In this document: one piece after another, positions 35,941 through 46,826 of the stretch
Position numbering within the stretch: position 1 is the stretch's first letter
How the letters are laid out: each line of letters begins with the position of its first letter
NCBI RefSeq assembly: GCF_004343195.1
Contig: NZ_SMCR01000005.1
Location: forward strand, 203,286 to 267,285
DNA: 64,000 nt
Origin: Biostraticola tofi
GTDB lineage: Bacteria; Pseudomonadota; Gammaproteobacteria; Enterobacterales; Enterobacteriaceae
Direction of reading: 5' to 3'
The notes under the pieces: generated by a model
What the model was told of the DNA's origin: nothing
Seen by the model: the letters and a program-made list of their open reading frames with translations, nothing else
The model's database searches: none
Made by a program: the position numbers and the translations under genes

Positions 35941-36342
35941 TTAACGCCGCTTGTGCCAGCCGTCGGGCTCCTCTGAAAAACCGCATGCCGACATAAAACC
36001 CGCCATCGCTGCCGGATCCTCCAGAGGCTGGGTTTTACTCAACCACCAGTGATTAATTTCAGGCATCAGCCGCTGGGCCTCATTGATGAGATAAAGCCCG
36101 ACCCCCCGGCGACGAGTAACCGAACGCACTAAAGGCGCCACCAGCCTGCCTTCCCCCCACTCATTATCAATAATCACCTGCACCGCGCCCAACAGGCGGT
36201 CATTGAACCGCGCGGCAAATACCGCATGGGATCCGGAAATTTTCTGCGCCAGCGACGGGATATCGGCCTCAGGCCAGATCTTGGCGAGATCCAGCGAGTC
36301 CTGATCGGTGAAGGTGAAGAGCTGTTCAATAGTCAAATTCAT
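35941..36342 (-). CDS. panM: PanD maturation factor (GNAT fold)
   Basis: PanM (PanZ, YhhK) triggers self-cleavage of the aspartate decarboxylase PanD and couples this to acetyl-CoA level. The 133-residue protein has a GNAT fold: MNLTIEQLFTFTDQDSLDLA at the start, VTRRRGVGLYLINEAQRLMPE as the CoA-binding stretch, and FMSACGFSEEPDGWHKRR near the end. It is slightly longer than E. coli PanM (127). It is on the minus strand between rpoH and the ugp operon. In E. coli the liv genes lie in this interval, but here they are absent. Confidence 0.92.
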   Translation of the reverse strand: MNLTIEQLFTFTDQDSLDLAKIWPEADIPSLAQKISGSHAVFAARFNDRLLGAVQVIIDNEWGEGRLVAPLVRSVTRRRGVGLYLINEAQRLMPEINHWWLSKTQPLEDPAAMAGFMSACGFSEEPDGWHKRR

Positions 36343-36679
36343 GGGGTTTCACACTTAAGGACGTTAAATGACGACGTCTGGCGTCCAATGCGGGCCGCGG
36401 CGCGTCAGGTGCACTGAAGCAGTCAAAATATTACGCCATTGTTGATTATGCAGACATACATCTGGCCGATGACACTAAACTAGCACGACCCACTATCTTA
36501 TAGTGAAATTTCGTCTAACGTCAGGTGATTTTTATTTACCCGGCATTAAGAAAGCCAGATCCGTAGGGCGGGGAAAGTAGCCGGTTGGTCATCTGAGTGT
36601 CATTTGACTGTTATTATTCTGTCATGCGCGCATGTCATGTTACAGGCCGATGAATCTGATAAAGGGTCAGGAGACAGGC
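36343..36679. other. panM-ugpB divergent control region
   Basis: About 337 bp with no gene. It holds a Pho-box-like array (36598-36630) close to ugpB. No CRP site was clear to the eye, though E. coli ugp is also CRP-controlled. Confidence 0.6.
36598..36630 (+). promoter_or_regulatory. Candidate PhoB boxes upstream of ugpB
   Basis: Three direct 11-bp units: TGTCATTTGAC, TGTTATTATTC, TGTCATGCGCG. The spacing and TGTCA core match Pho boxes, and E. coli ugpB is PhoB-activated. Confidence 0.65.
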
Positions 36680-37999
36680 ATGTTTAACCCGTTAATTCGT
36701 AAGGTATATCTGGGTATTTCATTGGCAATGGTCATCAGTACCAGCGCCCATGCGGTTACAGAGATTGCGTTCTGGCATTCCATGGAAGGTGAGCTGGGTA
36801 CGGAAGTAAACTCCCTTGCCACACGCTTCAATCAGTCCCAGCAGCAATACCGCATTGTGCCCTCTTATAAGGGCAATTATGAGCAGGGCCTGGCGGCCGG
36901 TATTGCCGCTTACCGCTCTGGGAATGCCCCAGCCATCCTGCAGGTTTATGAAGTCGGTACCGCCACCATGATGGCGAGCAATGCGTTTAAGCCGGTGTAT
37001 CAAGTATTTGAACAGGCCGGCATCAAACATGACGAAGCCGCTTTCGTGCCGACGGTAGCCGGTTATTACAGCGACAGCAAGACCGGTCATCTGCTGTCCC
37101 AACCGTTCAACAGTTCCACCCCGGTACTCTATTACAATAAAGATGCTTTTCAAAAGGCCGGACTGGACAGTACCGAAGCGCCAACAACCTGGCAGCAACT
37201 GGCCGAGGCGGCAGCAAAATTACGCGCGGCCGGCATGACCTGCGGTTATTCCAGCGGTTGGCAAGGCTGGATCCAACTGGAGAACTTCAGCGCCTGGCAT
37301 GCTTTGCCGGTGGCCACCCAGGACAATGGATTTGCCGGCACCGAGGCGCGGTTGTTGTTTAATAAGCCGTTGCAGGTCAAGCATATCCAACTGTTGGCTG
37401 ACATGAATAAAAAGGGCGATTTTAGCTATTATGGCCGAAAAGATGAGCCTACCGAAAAATTTTATAATGGCGAATGCGGGATGATCACTGCCTCATCCGC
37501 CTCTTTGGCTAATATCCGCCAACATGCCAAATTCAACTTTGGCGTCGGCATGATGCCTTATGACCGAGATGTCAAAGACGCTCCGCAAAACGCCATCATC
37601 GGCGGCGCATCGTTGTGGGTTTTAAAGGGCCGGGACGATGCGACTTATAAAGGGGTGGCGGAATTTATGCAATTCCTGGCCAAACCGGAGTACGCGGCCG
37701 AATGGCACCAGAAAACCGGCTATCTTCCCATCACCACCGCTGGCTATGAATTGACCAAATCGCAGGGCTTCTATAGCCAGAATCCCGGCACTGATATCGC
37801 CACCCGGCAAATGCTCAACAAGCCGCCATTGTCGTTTACCAAAGGCATGCGACTGGGCAATATGCAACAAATCCGCGCGGTGGTGGATGAGGAGCTTGAG
37901 CGTGTCTGGACCGGCAAAGCCACGCCGCAACAGGCGCTTGATAATGCGGTCAAACGTGGCGATCTGCTGCTGGAACGTTTTAGTCAATCTATTCGCTGA
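36680..37999 (+). CDS. ugpB: Glycerol-3-phosphate-binding periplasmic protein
   Basis: The solute-binding subunit of the Ugp ABC importer, which takes up sn-glycerol-3-phosphate and glycerophosphodiesters during phosphate limitation. The 439-residue protein has a signal peptide ([21 protein letters not shown]). It aligns with E. coli UgpB through [52 protein letters not shown] and [15 protein letters not shown] selected the ATG at 36680, preceded by AGGAG; an ATG at 36632 adds 16 residues before the signal peptide. It is first in the ugpBAECQ operon and follows Pho boxes. Confidence 0.97.
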   Translation: MFNPLIRKVYLGISLAMVISTSAHAVTEIAFWHSMEGELGTEVNSLATRFNQSQQQYRIVPSYKGNYEQGLAAGIAAYRSGNAPAILQVYEVGTATMMASNAFKPVYQVFEQAGIKHDEAAFVPTVAGYYSDSKTGHLLSQPFNSSTPVLYYNKDAFQKAGLDSTEAPTTWQQLAEAAAKLRAAGMTCGYSSGWQGWIQLENFSAWHALPVATQDNGFAGTEARLLFNKPLQVKHIQLLADMNKKGDFSYYGRKDEPTEKFYNGECGMITASSASLANIRQHAKFNFGVGMMPYDRDVKDAPQNAIIGGASLWVLKGRDDATYKGVAEFMQFLAKPEYAAEWHQKTGYLPITTAGYELTKSQGFYSQNPGTDIATRQMLNKPPLSFTKGMRLGNMQQIRAVVDEELERVWTGKATPQQALDNAVKRGDLLLERFSQSIR

Positions 38000-38019
38000 A
38001 TCCGGCTTATTGTTACCGC

Positions 38020-38037
38020 CCGGCGCAGCTGCGCCGG
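38020..38037. repeat. 18-bp perfect palindrome between ugpB and ugpA
   Basis: CCGGCGCAGCTGCGCCGG is fully self-complementary, in the 71-bp gap after ugpB. In RNA it would form a tight hairpin of the kind that protects an upstream binding-protein mRNA and lowers downstream expression; that role is an inference. Confidence 0.6.
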
Positions 38038-38070
38038 CGGAATTTTTGCTGCTACACGGACTGCTTCCCC

Positions 38071-38961
38071 ATGTCTCTTACTGTTCATCGCGGTTTTAAC
38101 CAGCGCTGGCTGGCCTACCTGCTGGTGCTGCCGCAATTGCTGATTACCGCTGTATTCTTCCTCTGGCCGGCGGGAAAAGCGCTTTGGTACTCAGTGCAAA
38201 GCGTTGATCCCTTCGGGGGTATCGGCGTTTTTGTCGGTCTGGAAAACTTCAGTCGCCTGCTGGAGGATGAGTATTATCTTGAATCCTTCAGTACCACCCT
38301 GATATTCAGCGGTCTGGTGACCGTTATCGGTCTGGTGGTATCGCTGTTTCTGGCGGCGATGGTCGATCGGGTAATACATGCCAGGCGGTTTTACCAAACC
38401 ATGCTGCTGCTGCCTTACGCCGTCGCGCCGGCAGTGGCCGCCGTGCTGTGGATGTTCCTGTTCAGCCCGGGCCTGGGATTGGTCAGTTACTGGCTTAATC
38501 AGCTCGGCTATGGCTGGAATCATGCGGTCAGCAGTGGTCAGGCGATGACGCTGGTGGTGCTTATCTCGGTATGGAAACAGGTAAGCTATAACTTCTTGTT
38601 TTTCCTGGCGGCGCTGCAATCAATTCCCCGATCATTGATCGAGGCGGCAGCAATTGACGGCGCCGGCCCGCTACGGCGCTTTTTCAATCTGGTGCTGCCG
38701 TTGATATCGCCGGTCAGCTTCTTCCTGCTGGTGGTTAACCTGGTCTACGCCTTTTTTGACACTTTCCCGGTTATCGATGCCACTACCGGCGGCGGCCCGG
38801 TGCAGGCCACTACCACGCTGATTTATAAAATTTATCGGGAAGGTTTTACCGGCCTCGATCTTGCCAGCTCCGCCGCTCAGTCGGTGGTATTGATGCTGTT
38901 GGTGATCGTCCTGACAATTATCCAGTTCCGCTTTGTCGAGCGTAAGGTCAGGTATCAGTGA
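38071..38961 (+). CDS. ugpA: Glycerol-3-phosphate ABC transporter permease UgpA
   Basis: A membrane subunit of the Ugp importer. 296 residues with six hydrophobic segments and the MalF-type EAA loop ([22 protein letters not shown], about residue 190-211) that contacts the UgpC ATPase. The N-terminus [24 protein letters not shown] matches the family. Length equals that of E. coli UgpA (295). It overlaps ugpE by four bases (GTGA), indicating coupled translation. Confidence 0.97.
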   Translation: MSLTVHRGFNQRWLAYLLVLPQLLITAVFFLWPAGKALWYSVQSVDPFGGIGVFVGLENFSRLLEDEYYLESFSTTLIFSGLVTVIGLVVSLFLAAMVDRVIHARRFYQTMLLLPYAVAPAVAAVLWMFLFSPGLGLVSYWLNQLGYGWNHAVSSGQAMTLVVLISVWKQVSYNFLFFLAALQSIPRSLIEAAAIDGAGPLRRFFNLVLPLISPVSFFLLVVNLVYAFFDTFPVIDATTGGGPVQATTTLIYKIYREGFTGLDLASSAAQSVVLMLLVIVLTIIQFRFVERKVRYQ

Positions 38962-39803
38962 TAGAACACCGTAGAGGGCTGGATATTTTTTGCCATATCA
39001 TGCTGATAGCCGGTATGGCGGTCATTTTGCTGCCGTTGTACGCCTCACTGGTAGCGGCGACGATGGATAAACAGCAAATTCAGCAGGTTCCCCTGAGCCT
39101 GGTGCCCGGTAGCCATCTGTTGGAAAACCTGAGTTATATCTGGCGGCAGGGGGTCGGCAGTCAGGCGGTACCCTTTGGCAGATTGCTGCTCAATAGCTTT
39201 ATCATGGCGCTGGGCATCACTGTCGGCAAAATCAGCGTATCGCTGTTGTCCGCCTATGCCATCGTCTATTTTCGCTTTCCCCTGCGAAACCTGTTCTTTT
39301 GGCTGATTTTCATGACACTGATGCTGCCGGTTGAGGTGCGAATTTTTCCGACCGTGGATGTGATAGCCAGTCTGGACCTGCTCAATAGCTATACCGGACT
39401 GACCCTGCCGCTGATGGCCTCAGCGACCGCCACCTTCCTGTTCCGCCAGTTCTTTATGACCATACCTCATGAATTACTGGAGGCGGCAAGGATCGACGGT
39501 GCCGGTCCGGTACGCTTTTTGCGTGACATTTTGCTGCCGCTGTCGAAGACCAATCTGGCGGCGCTGTTTGTCATCACCTTTATCTACGGTTGGAACCAGT
39601 ATCTATGGCCGATCCTTATCGTTGACGCGCCGGCGATGGGCACCGCGGTGGCCGGGATCAAGGGCATGATTGCCAGCGGCGATGGGGTGACGCAATGGCA
39701 CCATGTCATGGCGGCGATGCTGGTGACAATGGTGCCGCCGGTAGCGGTGGTATTAATGATGCAGCGCTGGTTTGTGCGCGGCCTGGTTGACAGTGAGAAA
39801 TAA
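38958..39803 (+). CDS. ugpE: Glycerol-3-phosphate ABC transporter permease UgpE
   Basis: The second membrane subunit of the Ugp importer. 281 residues with six hydrophobic segments and the EAA loop [23 protein letters not shown] (about residue 173-195). It starts with GTG at 38958, overlapping the ugpA stop codon. ugpC follows three bases after its stop. All features match E. coli UgpE (281 residues). Confidence 0.97.
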   Translation: MIEHRRGLDIFCHIMLIAGMAVILLPLYASLVAATMDKQQIQQVPLSLVPGSHLLENLSYIWRQGVGSQAVPFGRLLLNSFIMALGITVGKISVSLLSAYAIVYFRFPLRNLFFWLIFMTLMLPVEVRIFPTVDVIASLDLLNSYTGLTLPLMASATATFLFRQFFMTIPHELLEAARIDGAGPVRFLRDILLPLSKTNLAALFVITFIYGWNQYLWPILIVDAPAMGTAVAGIKGMIASGDGVTQWHHVMAAMLVTMVPPVAVVLMMQRWFVRGLVDSEK

Positions 39804-39806
39804 TAT

Positions 39807-40883
39807 ATGGCTACCCTGACTCTGCAGTCGGTTGTAAAACGCTATGATGATAAAGCAACGATTATTGCCCCACTGAACCTGGAAGTGGCTGATGGCGAGT
39901 TCATTGTGCTGGTTGGCCCTTCTGGCTGCGGTAAATCTACCCTGCTGCGGATGGTCGCCGGCCTGGAAAACGTCAGCAGCGGCGATATCTATATCGATGG
40001 CCAGCGTGTGACCCAGCGTGAACCCAAAGATCGCGGCATCGCCATGGTATTCCAGAATTATGCGCTGTATCCGCATATGACCGTTTGGGACAATATGGCG
40101 TATGGCCTGAAAATCCGCGGTTTCAGCAAAGCTCATATCCGCCAGCGGGTAGAAGATGTCGCCATGATGCTTGAACTCGATGAGCTGCTGATGCGCAAAC
40201 CCCGGGAGCTCTCCGGCGGCCAGCGCCAGCGGGTGGCGATGGGGCGGGCACTGGTGCGCGAACCGCAGGTATTCCTGTTTGATGAACCGCTCTCCAACCT
40301 GGATGCAAAACTGCGCACCCAGATGCGTTTTGAACTGCAATTACTGCATCGCCGGCTTAAAACCACCAGCCTGTACGTGACTCATGACCAGGTGGAAGCC
40401 ATGACGCTGGCAGAACGTGTTATCGTGATGAATAAAGGCCACGTTGAACAGATCGGCACCCCGACTGAAATCTATCGGCGACCGGCTACCCTGTTCGTGG
40501 CCGGATTCATGGGCTCGCCGGCGATGAACCTGATGTCGGGCAGCATCAGTCAGGCCGGCGATCATTTCATGGTGACCGGCGGACCGGCGATACCTCTGCC
40601 GCCTGCTGCAGCGCAATGGCGCGGCCGAGAGTTGACCGCAGGCATTCGTCCGGAGCATATTGACTGTTCGTCCGTCCTTACGACAGGCTCTCTGCTGGAG
40701 GTGCTTACCCTTGAGCAACTGGGTGCGGATAACCTGGTGCATGGCCGCTGGGGCGACCAGCGTGTGGTGGTGAGGCTGGGTCACGATGACCGACCGGCGC
40801 CTGGGGCGACGCTCGCTCTGTCTATTAAGCCAGATGCATGGCATTTCTTTGATCCGCACAGCGGAAAAAGGGTGGAATTATGA
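39807..40883 (+). CDS. ugpC: Glycerol-3-phosphate ABC transporter ATP-binding protein
   Basis: The ATPase of the Ugp importer. Walker [15 protein letters not shown] (about residue 37), the ABC signature [14 protein letters not shown], Walker [17 protein letters not shown], the H-loop [14 protein letters not shown], and a C-terminal MalK-type regulatory (TOBE/OB) region. The 358 residues match E. coli UgpC (356). It overlaps ugpQ by four bases (ATGA). The C-terminal domain may sense phosphate status in E. coli; this cannot be seen here. Confidence 0.97.
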   Translation: MATLTLQSVVKRYDDKATIIAPLNLEVADGEFIVLVGPSGCGKSTLLRMVAGLENVSSGDIYIDGQRVTQREPKDRGIAMVFQNYALYPHMTVWDNMAYGLKIRGFSKAHIRQRVEDVAMMLELDELLMRKPRELSGGQRQRVAMGRALVREPQVFLFDEPLSNLDAKLRTQMRFELQLLHRRLKTTSLYVTHDQVEAMTLAERVIVMNKGHVEQIGTPTEIYRRPATLFVAGFMGSPAMNLMSGSISQAGDHFMVTGGPAIPLPPAAAQWRGRELTAGIRPEHIDCSSVLTTGSLLEVLTLEQLGADNLVHGRWGDQRVVVRLGHDDRPAPGATLALSIKPDAWHFFDPHSGKRVEL

Positions 40884-41629
40884 CAAGCTATTGGCCTTAT
40901 CCGACCATCGTCGCCCACCGAGGCGGCGGTTCTCTCGCCCCGGAAAATACGCTGGGGGCAATCGATACCGGCGCCAGGCACGGACATAAAATGATAGAAG
41001 TCGATGCCAAACTGTCGGCGGACGGGCAGATATTTCTATTACATGACGATACCCTGGAACGCACCAGCAACGGCCAGGGGATTGCCGGGCAATGGTCCTG
41101 GGAATCGCTGTCGGCGCTCGATGCCGGCCTGTGGTTCAACGAGGCATTTCGCGGCGAATCCCTGCCGCTGCTCAGTGAGGTGGCCGCGCGCTGTTCGCGC
41201 CACAACCTGGCGATAAACATTGAAATCAAGCCCACGCCCGGCACTGAAACCGAAACCGGGAGGGCGGTGGCTCAGGCGGCCAGCCTGCTATGGCAGGAAA
41301 GCGCCCTGGCGCCGTTGCTGTCCTCTTTTTCCATCGATGCGCTCGAAGCGGCGCGCCAGGCGGCGCCTGAGCTGCCGCGCGGTCTGCTGCTCGATGAATG
41401 GCGCGATGACTGGCTTGAGCTGGCCGGGCGTCTTGAGTGCCAGGCTTTGCACCTCAATCATGAACTGCTGACCGAGCAGCGGGTGGGCGAGATAATCGAC
41501 GCGGGACTGCATATCCTGGCCTATACGGTCGACAGTCCCTACCGAGGCCGTGCCTTGCTGAGCTGGGGAGTTGACTCGCTTTGTACTGACCGGATAGATT
41601 TGATCGGTGCTGATTTCGCAGAGAATTAA
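40880..41629 (+). CDS. ugpQ: Glycerophosphodiester phosphodiesterase UgpQ
   Basis: A cytoplasmic enzyme that splits imported glycerophosphodiesters into sn-glycerol-3-phosphate and an alcohol. 249 residues with the GDPD-fold motif [17 protein letters not shown] (about 12-28), the metal-binding EVDAKLS, and [15 protein letters not shown]. Length equals that of E. coli UgpQ (247). It ends the ugp operon. A run of CCGGTT-type inverted repeats follows, but I could not define a clear terminator. Confidence 0.96.
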   Translation: MTSYWPYPTIVAHRGGGSLAPENTLGAIDTGARHGHKMIEVDAKLSADGQIFLLHDDTLERTSNGQGIAGQWSWESLSALDAGLWFNEAFRGESLPLLSEVAARCSRHNLAINIEIKPTPGTETETGRAVAQAASLLWQESALAPLLSSFSIDALEAARQAAPELPRGLLLDEWRDDWLELAGRLECQALHLNHELLTEQRVGEIIDAGLHILAYTVDSPYRGRALLSWGVDSLCTDRIDLIGADFAEN

Positions 41630-41700
41630 TCCGGCGCACCCGGTTGTCCGGTTACACCGGCATGTGAGGTAAGCACGCTTTTTTTCAGATAAGGAGATCT

Positions 41701-42657
41701 ATGTCCGTTTTTGCTGCTTCTCTCTGGAACCAGATAACGCTGTCGCTGCCGCTGTTTGTGCTGATCATTCTCGGCTATTGCCTGGTGCGTATCGGCAAGT
41801 GGCCTGCGTCAATCACCGATGGCCTGACGCGTTTTGTTTTCTCCCTGGCGCTGCCGGCGATGCTGTTCCGTCTGATGAGCGGCTTTGCCTCAGGACCGGC
41901 GGTCGATACTCGCCTGCTGATTGCCTTTTTCGGCAGTTGCCTGCTGGTCTTTATCGCCGGCAGACTCATCGCCCGTTACTGCTTCAAACTGGATGGCGTC
42001 TCCGGATCGGTGTTTGCCCTTTCAGGTATCTTTTCCAACAATGTCATGCTGGGCGTGCCGTTGGCGACGCTGATGCTGGGCGAAGAATCGATACCCGCGG
42101 TTGCGCTGGTGCTGATGTTCAACGGACTTATTCTCTGGACCCTGGTGACGGTATCGGTAGAGTGGGCGCGTAATGGCTCACCGTCGATGCAGGGGTTTGT
42201 CAGTACCGCCATCGGCGTGGTCAAAAACCCGCTGATTATCGGCATTCTGTCAGGGGTGATATTCAGCTTTCTGCACCTGCCGCTACCGGAATTTATTGAT
42301 AAGCCATTGGATATGTTGGGCGATGTAGCCGCGCCGCTGGCGTTGATTACGCTCGGCATGGGGCTGGCTGAATACCATATTGGCGAAGACTGGCAAATCA
42401 GCGTGGCCATCTGTGTGCTGAAACTTCTGGTCCAGCCACTGGCGGTGTGGGGACTGGCGGTGATGCTCGGCCTGCCGGATATGGAAACCCGGGCCGTCGT
42501 GCTGCTGGGTTCGATGGCGGTCGGTATCAATGTCTATCTTATGTCCAGGCAATTCAACGCCCTGGGTAACGCCACCGCCGCCAGCCTGGTGATGTCGACG
42601 GCGCTGGCGGCCATTACCACCCCCGTCATCCTGGCATTGATGGGGGTCGGAATCTAG
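41701..42657 (+). CDS. AEC-family (auxin efflux carrier) transporter
   Basis: A 318-residue inner-membrane protein with about ten hydrophobic segments in two five-helix halves, the AEC fold. The NxM-like GIFSNNVMLGVPLATLMLG in helix 4 and the matching ALGNATAASLVMSTALAAI in the second half are typical of the family. Bacterial members include the malonate carrier MdcF and YfdV; substrates are organic acids where known. The start has AAGGAG seven bases upstream. It sits between ugpQ and yhhA, a place not occupied by such a gene in E. coli. No enzyme genes hint at the cargo. Confidence 0.88.
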   Translation: MSVFAASLWNQITLSLPLFVLIILGYCLVRIGKWPASITDGLTRFVFSLALPAMLFRLMSGFASGPAVDTRLLIAFFGSCLLVFIAGRLIARYCFKLDGVSGSVFALSGIFSNNVMLGVPLATLMLGEESIPAVALVLMFNGLILWTLVTVSVEWARNGSPSMQGFVSTAIGVVKNPLIIGILSGVIFSFLHLPLPEFIDKPLDMLGDVAAPLALITLGMGLAEYHIGEDWQISVAICVLKLLVQPLAVWGLAVMLGLPDMETRAVVLLGSMAVGINVYLMSRQFNALGNATAASLVMSTALAAITTPVILALMGVGI

Positions 42658-42761
42658 TTCTGCAATTGAGTTCACATTTCACTGCTAAAACCGATGACGC
42701 CCTCTTTTTTCGTGCTAGATTGTCCCGGTGAATCTCAGCAAGTCATTAAATTAAAAGATAA

Positions 42762-43064
42762 TTACGGGTTCCTCTGATTACTGGAGGGGTTTGCATTTTG
42801 TTGCGCTTTCTGGCGATCTTTTTCTATGCGAGATTGCAACTGATTGCGTTGCTGGCTGCTTTGCAGCGCACGCTGTGATTCCATTCTGGTTTTTTGCTGC
42901 TGCTGCTGGTTTTGCATCTGGTTGTTGAGCTGCTGCTGTGCCCGATTCGGCTCCTGGGCTGCTCTCTGCTGTGCAGGAGGAATCGCGGGTCTGTTGGTGG
43001 CCATCACGCCGGCAGGTGCCGAGACCAGCGCGGCAATGAGCCAGAGTAGGGTAGGTGATTTCAT
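42762..43064 (-). CDS. yhhA: DUF2756 family periplasmic protein YhhA
   Basis: A 100-residue protein with a signal peptide (LLWLIAALVSAPAGVMA) and a mature part composed mostly of Gln, Asn, Arg and Ala (for example QQLNNQMQNQQQQQKTR), which probably forms an extended helix or coiled coil. E. coli YhhA is 146 residues, so this one is shorter. The position between ugpQ and ggt supports the identification. AGGAGA precedes the start. Function unknown. Confidence 0.82.
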   Translation of the reverse strand: MKSPTLLWLIAALVSAPAGVMATNRPAIPPAQQRAAQEPNRAQQQLNNQMQNQQQQQKTRMESQRALQSSQQRNQLQSRIEKDRQKAQQNANPSSNQRNP

Positions 43065-43220
43065 GCATCTCTCCTGCAGGTGGTGGGTTCATGAAGCTAT
43101 CAGCTTGTGCCGCAACGCCAGAAACGCGGTATTTACCGACTGCCGCTTTCTGTGTTCGTCATTCAACCCACCTTTAATTTTTATAAATTATAATATATCT
43201 AATAATTTTAAGGGAAATTG

Positions 43221-44972
43221 ATGCCTGTTATTTCTCCTGCACAACACCTGCTGGCCCAACTCCTGCTGCTGAGTAGCATTTTCCTGTCGCCGATGGCAAA
43301 TGCTGCGGTTGCACCACCCCTGACCTACGGTGCGGATATGGATATCCATCATCCGGTAACCGCACGTCACGGGATGGTGTCATCAGTAGATGAAACCGCC
43401 ACCCGAACCGGACTTGATATTTTACGCCAGGGAGGCAATGCGGTGGATGCGGCGGTGGCCGTCGGCTATGCGCTGGCGGTGACCCATCCCCAGGCCGGCA
43501 ATCTGGGCGGCGGCGGGTTTATGCTGCTGCGCACCCATCGCGGTGACACCGTGGCGATTGATTTTCGTGAAACCGCGCCGGCGAGGGCCACGCGTGACAT
43601 GTTCATCGGCGCCGATGGCAATGCCGACAGTAAACGTTCTCTGATAAGTCCGCTGGCCTCAGGCACGCCGGGCACCGTCGCCGGGCTGTCGCTGGCTCGG
43701 GATCGTTACGGCTCAATGCCGCTGGATAAATTGATTCAGCCTGCCATCCGGCTGGCGAAAGAAGGCATCGTCGTCAATAAGGCGCTGGCAGGCGATCTGG
43801 CCTCCTATGGCCGTGAAGCGCTGATTAATCATGCCAACAGCAAAGCGGTTTTTTTCAAAGCCGACGGAGAGCCCTATACTGAGGGCGAGCGCCTGCGCCA
43901 GCCCGCGCTGGCAAAGAGCCTGGAGTTGATTGCCGCCCAAGGGCCTGCGGCCTTTTACCGGGGATCGATAGCCACGCAGATCGCCGGCGAGATGAAAAAG
44001 CAGGGCGGACTGATTTCACTTGATGACCTGAAAAATTATAGCGCCAAGCTGCGTCAGCCGGTCTCAGGCAGCTACCGCGGCTACCAGATTTTTTCCATGC
44101 CGCCACCCTCCTCCGGTGGCATCCACATTATTGAAATCCTCAATATCCTGGAAAATTTCACGCTGTCAGACATGGGGGCCGGTAGCGCCGATGCCATCCA
44201 TGTGATGTCTGAAGCGATGAAATTTGCCTATGCCGATCGCGCCGAATATCTGGGCGATCCTGATTTCGTCAAGGTCCCGGGCACTGCGTTAACCAGCAAG
44301 GCCTACGCCAAGACATTGGCAGAGCGTATCGACATCCAGCGGGCCAACCCGTCCGCCACTATCAAACCAGGACAGCTGCAGCCGTACGAGAGCGCAGAGA
44401 CCACCCATTTCTCGGTGGTCGATAAAGAGGGCAATGCAGTGGCGGTAACCTATACCCTCAACACTAATTTTGGCAGCGGTATCATGGCCGGCAGCTCCGG
44501 CATCCTGCTGAATAATGAGATGGATGATTTTGCCGCCAAGCCCGGGGCGGCCAATATTTTTGGCCTGACCGGCGGGGATGCCAATGCGGTTCAGGCCAAC
44601 AAGCGCCCGCTATCCTCGATGTCGCCGACCATCATCGTCAGGGACGGCAAAGTCTGGCTGGTCACCGGCACCCCGGGCGGCAGCAGGATCATCACCTCGG
44701 TGCTGCAGCTGATCGTCAATATGATTGATTTCAAAATGAACGTCGCCGAAGCGACCGAAGCGCCGCGGTTCCATCAGCAGTGGACGCCGGATGAACTGCG
44801 GGTTGAACAGGGCTTCAGTCCGGACACGCTGAAGCTGCTGGCGCAAAAGGGGCAGTATGTGGCGGTCAAACCAGTGATGGGCAGCCTGCAAAGCATTGCC
44901 GTCATGCCGGATGGCAGCCTGGCAGGCGCATCGGATCCCAGGGTGACCCATGCCTTGACGGCCGGATATTGA
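43221..44972 (+). CDS. ggt: Gamma-glutamyltranspeptidase
   Basis: A periplasmic enzyme that cleaves and transfers gamma-glutamyl groups from glutathione and glutamine. It is made as a proenzyme that cuts itself before a Thr. 583 residues with an N-terminal signal peptide (LLLLSSIFLSPMANAA). The conserved QGGNAVDAAVAVGYALAVTHP and GNLGGGGFM lie in the large subunit. The cleavage site is in ESAETTHFSVVDKEGNAVA, where the small subunit starts at the second Thr. TPGGSRIITSVLQ follows. The ATG at 43221 is preferred over a TTG three bases earlier; AAGGGA precedes it. Length matches E. coli Ggt (580). Confidence 0.97.
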   Translation: MPVISPAQHLLAQLLLLSSIFLSPMANAAVAPPLTYGADMDIHHPVTARHGMVSSVDETATRTGLDILRQGGNAVDAAVAVGYALAVTHPQAGNLGGGGFMLLRTHRGDTVAIDFRETAPARATRDMFIGADGNADSKRSLISPLASGTPGTVAGLSLARDRYGSMPLDKLIQPAIRLAKEGIVVNKALAGDLASYGREALINHANSKAVFFKADGEPYTEGERLRQPALAKSLELIAAQGPAAFYRGSIATQIAGEMKKQGGLISLDDLKNYSAKLRQPVSGSYRGYQIFSMPPPSSGGIHIIEILNILENFTLSDMGAGSADAIHVMSEAMKFAYADRAEYLGDPDFVKVPGTALTSKAYAKTLAERIDIQRANPSATIKPGQLQPYESAETTHFSVVDKEGNAVAVTYTLNTNFGSGIMAGSSGILLNNEMDDFAAKPGAANIFGLTGGDANAVQANKRPLSSMSPTIIVRDGKVWLVTGTPGGSRIITSVLQLIVNMIDFKMNVAEATEAPRFHQQWTPDELRVEQGFSPDTLKLLAQKGQYVAVKPVMGSLQSIAVMPDGSLAGASDPRVTHALTAGY

Positions 44973-45085
44973 CATAACAGCCTATCAAACGGTTTATTTT
45001 CGTTCAGATGTAAACCCATTTGGGCAGAATATCTCGCTGGGTTTCGGCTAGAATGGCGGCTTTACCGATGAGGGAACCTTGACCT

Positions 45086-45961
45086 GTGCTGCTGCTAATC
45101 ATTACTACTATTCTTTGGGCGTTTTCATTCAGCCTGATTGGCGAGTACCTCGCCGGTCAGGTGGACAGCTGGTTCGCCGTACTGGTGAGGCTGTCCCTCG
45201 CCGCGCTGGTATTCCTGCCTTTCCTGCGCTGGCGCGGCTATACCGCCCGTCAACTGCTGTGGTATATGGCGATGGGAGCATGCCAGCTGGGCATCATGTA
45301 TCTGTTCAGTTATCGGGCCTATCTGTATCTGACGGTGCCTGAGTTCCTGCTGTTTACCGTCATGACCCCCCTCTACATCACCCTGATTTACGACCTGATG
45401 CGTGGCCAGCGACTACGGATTGGCTATGTCTTCAGCGCCCTGCTGGCGGTCGCCGGCGCCGCCATCATTCGCTATGACCAGTTGAGTGAGCATTTCTGGT
45501 GGGGGCTGATGCTGGTGCAGGGGGCCAATATTTTCTTCGCCATCGGGTTGGTCGGCTATAAGCGACTCATGGAGGTGCACCCGATGCCTCAGCATACCGC
45601 CTTTTCCTGGTTCTATCTGGGGGCTTTTATCGTTGCGGTGATTGCCTGGCTGCTGTTTGGCAACCCACAGCAATTGCCGACCACCGGTCTGCAGTGGGGG
45701 ATCCTGGTATGGCTGGGCGTCGTCGCCTCGGGGCTGGGCTACTTCATGTGGAACTATGGCGCTACCCAGGTAGACGCCGGCACCCTCGGCATCATGAACA
45801 ATGTGCATGTCCCCGCCGGATTGCTGGTAAACCTCGCCATTTGGCAGGAGCAGCCCCACTGGCCAAGCTTTATTATCGGCGGGACGGTGATCATGGCTTC
45901 GCTATGGGTGCACCGGCGCTGGGTCGCCCCGCGTCGCGAACATACGGAAGATGGGCGATAG
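45086..45961 (+). CDS. yigM: EamA-family transporter YigM (biotin/metabolite carrier)
   Basis: A 291-residue inner-membrane protein of the drug/metabolite transporter (EamA) superfamily, with ten hydrophobic segments. Its close homologue YigM of E. coli has been reported as a biotin transporter. The [20 protein letters not shown] start and [27 protein letters not shown] segment are typical. The start is GTG at 45086, preceded by AGGGA. It is convergent with metR and overlaps its 3' end by about 70 bp. The same yigM-metR-metE order exists in E. coli, which supports the call. Confidence 0.88.
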   Translation: MLLLIITTILWAFSFSLIGEYLAGQVDSWFAVLVRLSLAALVFLPFLRWRGYTARQLLWYMAMGACQLGIMYLFSYRAYLYLTVPEFLLFTVMTPLYITLIYDLMRGQRLRIGYVFSALLAVAGAAIIRYDQLSEHFWWGLMLVQGANIFFAIGLVGYKRLMEVHPMPQHTAFSWFYLGAFIVAVIAWLLFGNPQQLPTTGLQWGILVWLGVVASGLGYFMWNYGATQVDAGTLGIMNNVHVPAGLLVNLAIWQEQPHWPSFIIGGTVIMASLWVHRRWVAPRREHTEDGR

Positions 45962-46826
45962 CGTGCTGACGCGCCGATCGGATAAACGCTTCTGTGACCG
46001 GCTGGCGCTGCTCGCCATCGCGCACGGCGGCGTATAGCCGGCTCCACAATCCTTCTCCCAGGGTCTTGGTCACCACCAGGCCTTGCTGCTCAAAGTTTTC
46101 GACTACCCAGTGAGGCAGGGCGGCAATGCCCATGCCGGCCGACACCATCTGGATAAGCAAAAGGGTATTATCGACACTTTTCAATATCGGGCTGACTCCC
46201 GCCGGCTGCAGGAAGTGGCGCCAGATATCCATCCGCTGTCGCTGGACCGGATAAATCAGTAGCGTCTCGTCGTGCAGATCCTCAGGCACAATCCGTTCTT
46301 TGCCGGCAAGATCATGGTCCGGGGCCAGCACCAGCCTGACTTCATAATCAAACATCGGTACATAATACAGCCCGCTGCGCGCCAGGATATCTGATGTCAG
46401 CACCAGATCCAGCTCGCCCTGCTGCAGGGCCGGCTGCGGATCAAAGGTCACGCCTGAGCGAAAATCCATCAATACCTGGGGGCACTGCTGATGAAATTCA
46501 CTCAGCGCCGGCGTCAGCCATTGAATACAGCTGTGGCATTCGATAGCCAGGCGAAGGGTGGTCTGGTGGGGCTCTTGACAATTTTGCAGCGCCTGCTGCA
46601 CCTGCGGCAGTATCTGTTCCGCCAGCTGAAGCAGGATCTCTCCCTGGGGCGTAAAGCGCAGCGGCTGGCTTTTGCGAACGAATAAACGGAACCCCAGCCG
46701 CTGCTCCAAATCGCTGAACTGGTGCGATAGAGCCGATTGCGTCTGGTGAAGTTGGGCCGCCGCCGCAGCCAGTGAGCCACTGTTGCGTAGGGCCTGCAGC
46801 GTTCGCAGATGTTTAAGTTCGATCAT
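45891..46826 (-). CDS. metR: LysR-type regulator of methionine synthesis MetR
   Basis: A LysR regulator that activates metE and other methionine genes with homocysteine as coregulator. 311 residues: an N-terminal winged helix with [39 protein letters not shown], followed by the substrate-binding domain. It is divergent from metE with 102 bp between them, the standard arrangement. In that gap lie a near-perfect dyad and two met boxes. The C-terminus extends over the end of yigM on the other strand. Confidence 0.95.
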   Translation of the reverse strand: MIELKHLRTLQALRNSGSLAAAAAQLHQTQSALSHQFSDLEQRLGFRLFVRKSQPLRFTPQGEILLQLAEQILPQVQQALQNCQEPHQTTLRLAIECHSCIQWLTPALSEFHQQCPQVLMDFRSGVTFDPQPALQQGELDLVLTSDILARSGLYYVPMFDYEVRLVLAPDHDLAGKERIVPEDLHDETLLIYPVQRQRMDIWRHFLQPAGVSPILKSVDNTLLLIQMVSAGMGIAALPHWVVENFEQQGLVVTKTLGEGLWSRLYAAVRDGEQRQPVTEAFIRSARQHAIAHLPYVRDAGRPSAGAPIAKP

